This document shows, in pieces, positions 10,785-22,700 of a stretch of 64,000 nucleotides of DNA. Position 1 is the first letter of the stretch, and the number at the start of each line of letters is the position of its first letter. The position numbers were made by a program, and so were the translations under genes. Origin of the DNA: Nymphaea colorata. Taxonomy: Eukaryota > Streptophyta > Magnoliopsida > Nymphaeales > Nymphaeaceae. Under the pieces are notes generated by a model that was not told the DNA's origin, searched no databases, and saw only the letters and a list, made by a program, of their open reading frames with translations. The stretch spans positions 7,004,802 to 7,068,801 of the forward strand of contig NC_045145.1 in the NCBI RefSeq assembly GCF_008831285.2. Reading direction: 5' to 3'.

Positions 10785-13483
10785 ATGGCGTGGAACCCTC
10801 GCTGCTCGGCGATCTCGCTCGCATCCTTCTTCTTATTGTTTTTGTTTGCGGATGTGTCTGCCACCGGATTCATTTCAGGTGCATTTCCAGCTCTACGCCT
10901 TTCCTTTTCAGCATTGATCGGTAGCTCAGGGTTTCCCTTTTTGCGAACTGGAAATTTTCCGAGAATCGGGAAAATTTTGATTTTTTTTAATGCTTTTACG
11001 GTCTAATTTGAACCGTAACGCTTTGATTCTCGTTTTTCGTTTAGGTTTCGTGCTTCTTGGCTCTTGATGGCTTAAAATACCTTCATTACGAGGGAAAATT
11101 TTCATTTTTTGTGCTTGGCTTTGTGCGAGTTCGTGATTCTGAGCTCTGGATTTTACTTCGGCTGGTGATTTTTTTTTTTTTTAAAGCCACCTCATTTTTT
11201 GGATTTTTTGTTCGGTTTTGGGGTATCTGTTATTTCCTGGTAGGATTTTAACTCTCGGACGTGTGTTTTCCCTTCATAATCTCAAATTTTTTTACTCTGA
11301 AAGGAATTCGCTCCGGAATTCCAATTGCTGCGCATTACTTGTTGTTTATAGGCTTACTTCATCTTCTTGTTAGCTCTTCTGGTTCTAAGTTAGTGGAGAT
11401 CTCAACTTCTTCTGCAGTATTCTCTTTGGCCCCAAAAGAGGTACTCAAGGAGACGCCTTTAGAATCGGGGATGACTCTGCCATTGTAGGTTGACTTTATT
11501 TCGTTCCGTACAGCATCTTGAAAAGAACGTCAATACCAGGGCACCCTTGTCCAGTTGCGGGCGCGTTGGACCATATAAATGTGATCAGCCTTACCGAGTG
11601 ATGCGTTGACGCTGTGCTGCATGAATCGGCTTGAGTCGATGCAGATTTTAAACTATTCCCAAGCCCATAACACGCTGTCGACTTTTTCTTATCTTCTCAA
11701 TTTTCCTTTTCTGGTTCAATTTATACTTTTTGTGATATTTCAACCGATAATTCTAGCCTTTATGTGACTGTTTATGAATATATTTTATCTCATTGATAAT
11801 TAGCTATGTTGGTTTACTTGTTTCATTGATGGTCGCCCTTTGTCTTTGCTTTTACTATTGTTTCCTTTTAAAGATGCTGCATATTCCTCCGCCTATGTTG
11901 AGAATAGTTTTAGATACTTTGTTCACTCTTCATGGTTGAGTCCTTTCAAAGTTTTCCGCTAACTTCTTTATTTGTAGATCAAATATTTGAGCAACACCAC
12001 TCAATCGGCAGGGGTCTACTTCAGGTGGAAAAGAGTGAGTACTTTCTTTCTAACCAGTTTTCCTGTAACTGGGATTGTCATGTTTCTTATAGAGGATTTA
12101 CACGCTGTACGTTTATACTATGACATGCATATACACGTATGAACATAGATTTTGCAAGGTATTTGATCGTGTGGATGAAGCTTGATCAGTGCTCGCATGT
12201 GCCAATGATGTGAATTTATGAGCTTGCTGGCTGCGACACGTACAAAGATGTATTTTTAATTTATCCATTGTGATTGGGGAAAGGGGTTTCCTGTAGAGCC
12301 TGTCAGGCTCTTTTTGAATCCATTTCCATCATACGAAGCAAACTCTAAACTGCTGTATACTGGGGAATTGCATGTGCATGTCTTATTATAATTGGAGAAT
12401 TGGAAAAATATGATGGTTTTCCAGTGGTTGCTAGTATCCAACTGATTTCTAGTGTCTTCTCTTAGTTTACATGTCAAATACTAATGGTTCCAGGCGAGGC
12501 TTGATCTACGATTTATTGCTCTACCATCGCTGTCTTCTAACCCAAGCATTTTTGTTTGATTTATTGCTCTACCATCGCTGTCTTCTAACCCAAACATTTT
12601 TGTTTGATTTATTGCTCGACCATCGCTTTCTTCTAACCCAAGCATTTTTGTTCGTTAATTTGATGAAAGTATGAAACGAAAGAACTGTTTTGCTTTTACG
12701 TCCTGTTCTTCACAGCAACCATGGAACTTTAAGCTCATGATCCTCCTCATCACTTGCTATCGTGTGGAGCCCGAATCTTGCTTTATGTGTTTTTGTGTTC
12801 ATTTCAATCTGTTTCAGCATCCTCACAAGCTTGGCATTTGTCCTGCATCATCTGTATGGTCCAATTTTCCGAATACTTAAAGGCTCTGAGTTGAACTCTA
12901 TGTGAAACCTACGTGTTGCATTCTTCTGCATCTAGAAAATAGAAATGTGGGATCTACTTAAGTTTATGGGTCGATGCTATCATTATGCTACTCTTCTTTT
13001 CTTTCACTTCAGAAGCTATAGAGTTGCATTGAAAATTTTAGCGCAGCTGAAGAGCCGAACAACATACACATGATCTTGGTTTCCTCTTTAATTATGTTTA
13101 GCTTTGCCTTCTTGTTTGCAGATTGCCCTGTAGACTTCGAATTCCAGAACTACACCATCATCACTAGCCAGTGCAAAGGACCACGATATCTGCCAACTCC
13201 CTGTTGCAATGCATTCAAGCAATTTGCCTGTCCCTTTGCTGCAGAACTTAATGACCTGACAAATAACTGTGCTAGCACAATGTTTAACTACATAAACCTT
13301 GCTGGAAATTATCCGCCAGGGCTCTTTGCAAATGAGTGCAGAGGTGACAAATATGGACTCTCGTGCAATGGGACCACAACAGGGAATTCTCAAATGAACA
13401 ATTCCACCAGCGGAGCGCATGTTGCCTATGGTTCTTCACTCGTTCTTCTTATGGTCAGCATCCCAATCTTTATGGTTTCTTAG
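10785..13483 (+). CDS. LLG1: LORELEI-like GPI-anchored protein (LLG family)
   Basis: Three exons give a 170-residue protein: 10785-10878, 11978-12034 and 13122-13483, all with GT-AG borders and consistent phases. Exon 1 encodes a signal peptide (about residues 1-26). Exon 2 is only 57 bases and carries the linker ending R-G-L-L-Q-V-E-K, typical of the family. Exon 3 begins at N-C-P-V-D-F-E-F (about residue 51) and holds the cysteine-rich core. All eight family cysteines are visible, including the C-C pair in P-T-P-C-C-N-A-F and the motif P-P-G-L-F-A-N-E-C. A serine/asparagine-rich stretch and a hydrophobic tail follow, as expected for GPI anchoring. Known LLG proteins chaperone FERONIA-type receptor kinases to the plasma membrane and bind RALF peptides with them. 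Length matches Arabidopsis LORELEI/LLG members. LLG1 versus LORELEI or LLG2/3 orthology is not resolved here. Confidence 0.9.
10879..11977 (+). other. Intron 1 of the LLG gene
   Basis: A 1.1-kb AT-rich intron from GTGCATTT to TTTGTAG. An open stretch at 11261-11488 does not resemble any LLG exon and is read as intronic. Confidence 0.75.
12035..13121 (+). other. Intron 2 of the LLG gene
   Basis: The donor is GTGAGT right after the 57-base exon and the acceptor is TTTGCAG before the cysteine-rich exon. It contains the 48-bp tandem repeat listed separately. No other feature was seen. Confidence 0.75.
12510..12653. repeat. 48-bp tandem repeat, three copies, in LLG intron 2
   Basis: Three head-to-tail units start near 12510, 12558 and 12606. 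Each begins GATTTATTGCTC and ends CATTTTTGTT. Units differ by only a few substitutions. Because 48 is a multiple of 3, one frame stays open across the array, but there is no sign that it is coding. Confidence 0.9.
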
Positions 13484-14785
13484 AACCATTTGTATATTTG
13501 AAGCTGAACTTGGTTCGTATATTCTTTATGTAATGTCGATTTCCACACTATGGTCCTTGTATTTGTAACGTGTTGCAACATCTCTAGATCTTGTTGTGCC
13601 GGCCGACTGCGTGAAGATTCTTATGTGCTGTCGTGTATTTGATTACCTGGACAAAACATATTAGCACTTCTTGAGGAAGTTTTGTACAAGAAACATTCTT
13701 CATTATTTTTAATCGTTTTGATTTCTTAATCTTTTTGATTAATGGGTTTAGTCATCAACATTCTGTACAATACGTGAACACACTAAAATTCTTTCAGCAA
13801 GGCCAACTATTAGATGCGTCATTGTCGCTGATCATGCACTAGGAACTGGCAGCTTACCCAGCCATCTGTTTGCCTGCTGGTGGAGTGCTGACGAACTTTT
13901 ATGACAGACACGGATAGGGAACAAAAGTGAGTTATCGAGGTAGGACTAACAGCTTGTGGAGCAGCTTACACAGGGACCAGATTTTATCATCCCTGTCACT
14001 CTACTCTCTCTCTCAGATCTCATTGTTGCAAATTGTTTTAAACAAATGCAAATTTTTAGAAATAATTACGTAATGTAAATTCAACTTTACTTAATTGAAA
14101 ATGAGGACATACTTCTTTGTAATTTGAATTTTCCTTTTTCATTTTAATTATCTTTTTCGCATAACCAATTTTATGTCTTTGTGGTTTAAAATGGATCCAA
14201 GCTCCCCAGCTTACCGCATTAATCGTTTTGAAGTTAGAGATTTTAGATCACAAGGCAAAGTTGGATTACTTGAAGGGCTTGCTTTTCCAAAAGCTGAAAA
14301 GTTCCCAATTTTATAAATGTTAAGAAGCAATGGGGAAACTGGGTTCTCTTTTTTTTTTTTTTTTTTTTTTACGAAAAAGTCCACTTATTACTTGCTTTTT
14401 TATTTTCCTCGATCCACTTTTTCTTGTTTTATAATTGCTTCTTTGTTTTACGATAATATTTCTTTTACAGTAACAGGTTTTGCACTTGCCTTGTCTTTCT
14501 TTATTTGCTTCTAGTGGATTTAATATATAGCACATGAGCGTTCTGTAGTATTTACATGCTCAATGTTTTATTGGTGTTATTTCTAGAAATAAAATATTGT
14601 GTTTGTTTAAGTTGTTTATGGTCACATAATTAATTATTTGATATGCATACAAGACATTCCCCTTGAAATTCATATATCTTGGTGGCATCTGCATATACCG
14701 TTCATAAAATCCCTATGAGAGAAATGCACTGACGACGTTCTTTTGGAAAATTATTCAATTTCGGGCACTAGCAACGTCTAATGAA
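13484..14785. other. LLG 3' flank and intergenic DNA
   Basis: The first part should be the LLG 3' UTR, with T-rich, TTTGTA-type words near 13550-13570. A run of about 22 T lies at 14349-14370. No other gene was recognised. Confidence 0.35.
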
Positions 14786-15008
14786 CATCGAGCAAAGACT
14801 CACCTGGATATGGTAGTCCTTTTCTAATGAAACGAATTGCCCCCCTTCAATTTATGCATACAACATCTAGTATGATCTAGTATATATTTTCATCGAGCAA
14901 AGACTCACCTGGATATGGTAGTAGTGCCTTTTTGTTGTGTACACCCTTTTCTAATGAAACGAATTGCCCCCCTTCAATTTATGTCATGATCTAGTATATA
15001 TATTTTCA
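14786..15008. repeat. Tandem duplication of about 110 bp
   Basis: Two consecutive copies share CATCGAGCAAAGACTCACCT at the start, GAAACGAATTGCCCCCCTTC in the middle and ATGATCTAGTATATAT at the end. The first starts near 14786 and the second near 14892. They differ by small indels, so the duplication is fairly recent. Confidence 0.85.
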
Positions 15009-15560
15009 CCTATAGTAGAATTGAGAAATAGTCAATTGTTTTTTCGTAAAGCACATTTACAAATCCACTGCTCCTCTCTACTTGTCATCTTTACTTGTTT
15101 GATGAAAGGTGGTGGTTTCTATGTTGAATAAAACAAATAAGAGATAAGCATGATGGATCGTTAGAAAAATTATCAAAGTGGACAGCTTCAGATAAAGGAA
15201 ATCATGTACCTATTCATCTCATGCACTTTTGAACCAGGTAAGTGTTTACAGGGGAAACTTTTTATTACCTACCCATTTTTGAAAAACACAAGAATTGATC
15301 TGAAACTTGCCCCCATTTTTGGAATATGCAATAATAATTTTAGGAGATGGGACATATATTTGCCAGTACAAGGTTTGATGCCTTTAACTGAGCCAGACAT
15401 TCCAGTTGATTGTTAGATCTTTAAATATTTTCCTCAATCATAATTCAGGAATGGAATGACAAGGGTAACTTGGAAGTCTGCAGAATTTTCGAAGATAATG
15501 CATGCAAGTGAGGGTTCGTGTTTTGATGTTGAAAAATAGAAGAAAAACAACGAATGAAAA
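15009..15560. other. Intergenic, no recognised feature
   Basis: No coding or repeat signal was recognised between the tandem duplication and the inverted-repeat element. Confidence 0.3.
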
Positions 15561-15568
15561 TTTCAAAG

Positions 15569-16011
15569 CTAAGTCACTGGACTCTTCTATTTTACTGCCG
15601 CACCCGAGTCGGGTGCGCACCGGACATGGGTGTGGCTTGGACTCACACCCGAGTCAAGTTAGATGCTAAGTCACCAGACTCTTCTATTTTACTGCTGCAC
15701 TCGAGTCGGGTGCGCTCCGGACATGGGTGCAACTCCAACTCACATCCGAGTCCAATTAAAATGTCATATTACTAAATTACTTATATAATATATGTTGTTA
15801 TGATATTTTTCTATGCAATACAATTATTTAAGTATGTTATATACATTAATAACTAAATTGTAATAATAATATATACATGCTTATTCTGTTATATATATAA
15901 TAAATTAAAATAATAATAATAATAATAATAAAATACCCTCATTGCACTGCCGCACCTAAATTTTTTGGGATGTACCGCTTTGGCACCGGCACCGGCACTC
16001 TGGTGACATAG
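15569..16011. mobile_element. hAT-like MITE, CTATGTCAC-end family, 443 bp copy
   Basis: The left end is CTAAGTCACTGGACTC and the inverted right end is CTATGTCACCAGAGTG. The exact 8-bp direct repeat TTTCAAAG flanks both (15561-15568 and 16012-16019), the hAT pattern. The left end is internally duplicated: a second CTAAGTCACCAGACTC unit begins near 15665, giving a 96-97 bp tandem pair. AT-rich core with an (AAT)n tract near 15905-15930. No coding capacity. Confidence 0.8.
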
Positions 16012-16019
16012 TTTCAAAG

Positions 16020-19000
16020 TAATTCTTGGCTGATTTAAATGGAAATTATGGCCATTCAAAAATTATTTTAAAGAGTAACGTACTTACAAAAGAATTCCCT
16101 GCTGATTTGTAAAAGATACTTGAATCAAGGAAAATTTGATGATGAATAATTACTTGAAATTATTGATGACTTTCAAGGGCTATTTGTAAGAGAATTTGTT
16201 CCGAATAGAAAAAGAATTTACTTGGAAGCATTGTTGGGGAGAATCAATTGATTGAGATAGAAATGGTCCAACTGGGTTTTATAAGATATATTAGGAAGAC
16301 CTTATTAATTCGGTTTAAGAAACCTAAAGCAGTATTTACATCGTCAGAGAGGTATTTGAACCTTCACGTCAGAAAGCTCCTCGTGATTAGGTAAAACAAT
16401 AAAGAACTTGAAAGGAATACCTAAAAAATGAGGATTGGTTTGGGGCCTTCAAGTTTGTTTGGGGATTATCAAGCCTCAAACTAAGGTATAGATTTAGAAA
16501 ATTATGAACATCTAGAATGAGTTTTCTGAAGTCACTCTTGAATTATGTATCCAAAAAGATTAATCTGAAGAAGGAATGATTTGGGAACATGGATGGATAG
16601 CTTTGGAAACTAAAGTGTGTTCTCATAAATTCCAAGGAAAATTTGGATCTCTTTCTCATCTTAGCTGCGGCGAATAATGTGAATCGATTGGATCCAGTCC
16701 TTAAAACTTGAGTGAGGTAGTTGCTCAATGCCATTCATGTTAACCACTGGTGGAGGTTTTAGCAGATGCAGATTGGAAATTAAAATTGAGAAGAAGCTTT
16801 GGAAATTAGGTAAGGATATATTACATGTTGCATTCCAACGTTGGGAAACAGATTCATAGAATAAATTTTAAAGGAATGTGGGCTACTTGAGGCAGACTTG
16901 GTCACATTTTGAAACCATGAGTATAATCCTCATATGTGGTCCCGTAGCTATTGAAAAATTGTATCTATGCATTGAATTTCAAAAACTATGCTCGAGTTGG
17001 AAGTTAGTATTTATAGAATTTTGAAGATGTATTGGATCTGAAAAGTGCTTTATCCAGATTTGGACATGAAAATTAATTTGCATTGGGTTGATTGGTCATG
17101 AATCTGAGATTCAATTTTGATTGGGTTTGGTGTGAAAGTTGTTCTGTTTGGTCATGGGATTCTGAGAATTGGTTTGATTGGATTTGAAAGTGGGCTCATT
17201 TGGATTGGATGTCGTTTGACTCAAATGAAAACTAGTTTTGGATTTTGGATATGGAAACATTGGTCGTTCATTGAGATTTTAAACATACGGTGTGGTGTGT
17301 TTAATTTTGAAAAGTTGATATCCTATTGGTTTAAGTTGCATTGATGACTTTTGAAGACATTATTCATTTAGCCTCAAGTTCAGCTTTTGGATCCATTCAA
17401 GAATTGAGCCATACTGAAAGAGACATTTTGATAGGAGAACTTGACTTTCACTTGTGACAATTATGAGACACCTCCCTAGGAACTCCCATTTTATATTGAA
17501 CTCCATATGCAAATAGTTGCATCATTTGCTGTTGATTGCAGCATAAGAACTAGAAATGACAAGAGAGATGGATTTTTTTATTGTTGAGGCAAAGAGTAGG
17601 GAGTTGAGAAGGTTTTGGCCTTGCAAAATTTTCTCTTCATAATTAAGATGGATAAACTTTTGCTTAAATTCCTGTATCTCAGCATACAAGTTGTTAAGGC
17701 AACTTTTTCACTATTGAAAGCCTTTGCAAGTGAAAATTTAAGCAAAAATGTTCACTTAGAAAAATGAAAATTATGACCACCATTTTAAAAGATAAAAACG
17801 ACAATTGTCTAGAAAAATTATCAAGCACTAGGCAAAATGAATGCTTCAAATTAATTTTGGCAAGAAAATTGCCTAAGGGCAACCTTTAGTGGGTCATACC
17901 TATTTTTTCAAATTTAAACTTTGCCTTTTAGCTTCTTGTTTGTGTATTTTTCATCCTTTAATAACGAAAATCCATTACCTAAACTAGATACTCCCAATCA
18001 TATTATTTTTCTTATTTTCATTAACAATTATCGTTTTTGAGCTTATTCTCAAGCAAACAATTATCCTGATTTTTGAATATGTGAATAGGACCGACTTAAG
18101 TTCTATACCCAACACTGACAGATTATTACATACGTTGTTATATATATACAAGCTTGCATTTTTTTTTTTCTATCTTTGGAGTTGCATGTCCTGCCTACCC
18201 TCTTGTATTTTCTTCCTTAAATTTTAGTAACTTAATTGGGAAATGCATGTAGCTCATTTTCTTTTAGCCGAAATGTAACTTTATTTCTATAATAATATAA
18301 GTGTTGGTTTACCTGTGTGAAAACTTTGCTGACCTTGGAACAGGTAGTTCTAGATTCTGGATCTATACAAGCTGGAATTACTTGTTCTAGTGAGCTAACA
18401 CGAGATAAAAGATGCATAATTATGAGAAGATGTCGTCAGTTATGCAAATTTGAAACAAAATATCCATCCTCATTCATATCTTGAATTGAGTTCTTTAATT
18501 TTGAAAATTTCATATCACCCTGCATTTTAAGCCTTTTCACACGAATGAGTTTATTCATTCACAATAAAAAACACATTCAATATTTTTGATTGGACAAAAA
18601 AAAAACTATTAATTTGTTTTTCTTCATGACAAACTGGCCCGGTTGGATATATATATATATAAAGAGAGAGACAGAGTCCATTACACTCGTGAGTGAACCT
18701 AACAGGTTTGCTCATTTAGAGCTTCTGTTCTTTTTATAAAAAACATAAAGAAAAATTAAGAAATTTTTTTTGCATTGCTCCTCGACGTGTTGCATCGCTC
18801 ATGGGCAATCGATTCCGTTCGAGGAGGAATAAGTTGAATCAGGGGACGACGGCTTAAAAAAAGGGGGCGATGGCCGCCTCTAACCTCTCCCCAGCAGCCG
18901 ATTATTTTTTATTTTTATCTTTCATAAAAAAAACTCGAGCGCCCGATGCTTACGAATATACTCGCAATCCTTTCGTCCTATTCATCTAAATCCTTCCCGG

Positions 19001-19150
19001 TCAACTTTGTCTCAGCTCCACATCTTCAATTGAATCGAGACGAGCTTATTATGAGCTTTCAAACAGCCAGAAATTCAGGAACTACCAAGTTCAATTTTCA
19101 GATCTACCGAAGAAACTTGAAAATCTCAAGGAGAGAGCGAGCGACGTAGG
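16020..19150. other. Intergenic, no recognised feature
   Basis: About 3 kb of AT-rich DNA. Short open frames here show no recognised family. A small (TA)n-(GA)n tract lies near 18649-18675. Confidence 0.35.
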
Positions 19151-19352
19151 TGAGTCAAAAACTTGAATATCTAAAGGAGAGATTGAGCGAGAGAAAGAGA
19201 GAGTAAACACTACATGTCTGACCATGACGAAGTATGGAGGACACAGTAGAATTAAAAAATAGAGGTGGGGGCGGAGGTGGACCGATCATGGTGAAACTTC
19301 CGTTTTCCCCTCTTCGAGTTAAAGACCATGCAGCCCTGCGTTTCATGGATCT

Positions 19353-19360
<8 letters not shown>

Positions 19361-19395
<35 letters not shown>
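19361..19395 (+). repeat. (GA)n microsatellite upstream of the GAUT gene
   Basis: A pure GA run about 400 bases before the GAUT start codon. CT-rich sequence follows (19460-19500). It could lie in the promoter or 5' leader. Confidence 0.85.
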
Positions 19396-19398
<3 letters not shown>

Positions 19399-19789
19399 CT
19401 TGCTCCCGATAAAAGTTGTCGAATACTATTTGCCAAATTTCTCAATATTTGTAGCTTCCTGTCCCCCCCTCTCTCCTTCTAAAAGCTTTGCCTCCTCTCT
19501 CTATCAAGTGATAGAGAGGGATCTATTGTTTTCTCTCTTAATTTGTTCATTTGTTATTGTTACCATTACTACTGGTTGCTCCCTGAGTTCTTGTATTATC
19601 TCTCTCTGTGGAAACTTGAACCCTTTCGCTAATTTTTCTAGATATGCAGCTCCCTTCCCCCACTCTTTGCGAGAACTTTTCTGCTATCTATCACCCAGCA
19701 AGAGAGAGATGAACCATTTTGTCTAGTGAGGAAGCAAATGTCTTTTGCAGTTTCCTTTATTGGGGCGTGAAGTTTTTGTCTGGAAGAAG

Positions 19790-22700
19790 ATGAGAAGGAA
19801 AGATCCCAGACGTCACGGTAGAGCGAGGTTCTCTAATGGGGTCCTGGGCCTCTTCGTGTTCTTTGTGATCATCGTTTGCATTCTTTTCGTGGTCCACCAT
19901 CGTCAGGAAGATGGATCTGCGTCCCGCCAGGTGATCCCTCTCCTCCCCTTGCCTCCTGGCTCTTTCCAGTTGAAAATTTCTTTATATCTATTCATCTCAA
20001 TCGTAAAATGGTGGCTATCTAAGTTGTTGATGTGTGAATCTAATGTGTGAATTGGCTTTCACTTAAAGTTTGATTTGGAGTACATGAACTGATTAGCTCG
20101 TTCACTTAGTTTGAGTAATTTATTCGTGCTTCAATTTTTCAATGTGCGAAACGAACGCTACCAAGTTGTTTTTATGCATATGATACTCTAGATGCTAATT
20201 GAGAACATATGCTTGAAAAATAATAAATTTGATTTTGTCTTGAAAAGATGGTGTCTTTCTGGTTTTGCATCTTTTTGTTTCACCTGATTGACTTGCTTTG
20301 AAACATTGGCTTTTCTTCCTTTCCTGCCTGGTTGTGAACACTTATAATCCCTTCCTTGGTCGAAAGCTGGTTATCCTGTTTAACCGCTTTGGAGTAGCAC
20401 CGAGTTAGCTAACATGTTTATGTAAGTCGCCTAACAACTCACTGAAAATCTGGAACAAACTTCTTCACAAAGAATTAGGCTACACAAGATACTGATGCTC
20501 CTTTTATAGGAATATCACAGTTTCATGACCTGAACTTTCTAACCTCAATTTAATGGCACCGAACCTCCATTTTACGGCAATAGAATAGGATCCCATTAGA
20601 AGGGGCACCGTTAATCCAATTGAACACTGGACTGTTGACGTTTATTGCGATGAAGCTAAAATTCCAAACTATTGTATATGTTTTAACTTATTTGCTGCAT
20701 TTGCCTGGAAGTTGGGCACAACTCTATCATAATTTCATAGACATGACTGCCTCTGACCATGTCTAGTCATTCTAATTGCCTCCTCCTCTGCAGCTGCCTT
20801 TTCTCCACACTTCTGATTCTCTTGCATAATCTTTCTAACATATATTGTCACTTTCTGACTTTTTTCTAATGACATCCCCATTGGTCAATTCCACTGTCTG
20901 ATTGAAACAGGACGATCTTTTTTGCTTCTCTTTTGGGATACTATAAATTTATGAAAAGTTGAAGAAAATGACTTCTTGACGTGGTGGACTCCTTAATCTT
21001 TGAAAATAAATAAATTTAATATATTCAAACTATAATTAAGTGAGTAACTAAATGCCTACCAAACAAATATGACCATATCAAGCAAGCTTTTCAGTTTGAC
21101 CTATGCACCAGTGTCGCGTTGCATCTGGTTTTGGTGTAGGTGCTAGACATTGACATGGACATGAGAAAGCCAACTGAAAGATCTTAGGTGAACCAGACTT
21201 GCATATGTTTGTGCCTATATTTGGTTAGTTAATAGATGCAGGCAGGTAAGTGGAATTTTTTAGCTGACATTTTAGTTTATAATTTTCTGGTGAAATATAT
21301 AATTTTTTTGGCTGTCCCAACATCATGACACGACACATCACGAGCAACGCCCTATGCTTTGCGAGTGCGGTCTCCTGGTTGGTAAAGACATTGACATCCT
21401 TCTGGTCACTACACACTGGTGGGTACACTGAGCTTCAGCCTTGTAACATGGGACAAACATTCTAGGTTTCAAGCGTGTCAATTTATCACCAGCTGCCCCT
21501 GCCAGATGAATGGAGCTGTCCTCTATCAATTTACTACAAAACGAATTCACCAAAACTGGCAAAAATTTCAACAGTAAGAATTGGCACCTAGATCTAATTG
21601 ATGATCTTATCAAGAAAAAATTCTGATTAAATGACAAATTGGAGTTGATAAATAACAGAAAGAAGTATCTTTTGAAATTAGTAGTCTAAAAGTAAGGACC
21701 TTTTCTTTATCCATTTTCAAAATTTGAAACATTTCAAATTTTAAGAAGTATAGAAACACACCTGCATTTTACAGATTTTGAAGATTACATCTAAAGTTTT
21801 TCTTTAGTTACTTACAAAAGTTGGTGGTTATATGGGTATTGCCTATGGCCTAGTTAGTACTAAATTATGAAATATATATAACTGAAAGCTAGGTGTTTTA
21901 CGATCCTGTTATGTTTCAAAAGCCATGTTTTCCTGTTTGAAAAGTACAGGAAAGCATACAAAACCAGGTTTTTTCAGGCCATTTCAATCCAAAACTGCTC
22001 TACTTGCTATCTAGTTGTTGATCATTTGTGCAATGCACCGACCCCAGTTCAATTTCTAGATGTTTTCCTGGATGAACCTTTTATAGCATTCATAGTACTG
22101 GTGATCCATTCAGGCTTTGCAGGTGAAATTATGACCCACAAGTTGCTTGCATTCATAGCTTATGGTTGTTTTCTCATAATCTTTATACATTTCCTTCTGT
22201 GCTGTGTTCCGACATATTTTGCTATCTGAATGATGTTATGCTTTCATGCTCATCACTATTGGAAGTGCACTTACACTTTAATAGTAACATTTTGATCTAT
22301 AATCTGGTTTTGAATTATTAGCAGCTTGTATTAGGAATTCTTGAGTAAATTATAAACCATAGTCAAAACGGTAATTTAATTTTTCGCGTTTTTTAAAAAA
22401 AAGCCCGAAAAATTAAATTGCCGTCTAAAACTAGAAAAACACATTAAAAAAAACGTTAAAAACGAAAAAAACACATTTTTAACCCTTCGTTAATGACTTT
22501 TTTTAATATTTTTCACTTTTTTCATTTTTTTCATTTTTTAAATGCCAAACAGTTTTTTTTTTTTCATTTTATGTTTTTTATTTGTTGCAAATCTACTTAT
22601 CTTTTTATGTTTGTGTTATTAGTTTCTCACTTATTTTATTTTCCCCTCATTTTTAGTTTTTCTTAAGTATTTAAAAATTTACTATATTTTTCTCATTTTT

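Noticed and set aside
11261-11488. Open frame in LLG intron 1 considered as an alternative exon 2
   Set aside because: Its sequence does not match the conserved LLG linker, while the 57-base exon at 11978 matches it and keeps the frame.
12035-13121. Tandem repeat considered as a CRISPR-like or coding array
   Set aside because: Units are directly adjacent with no spacers, in a plant intron.
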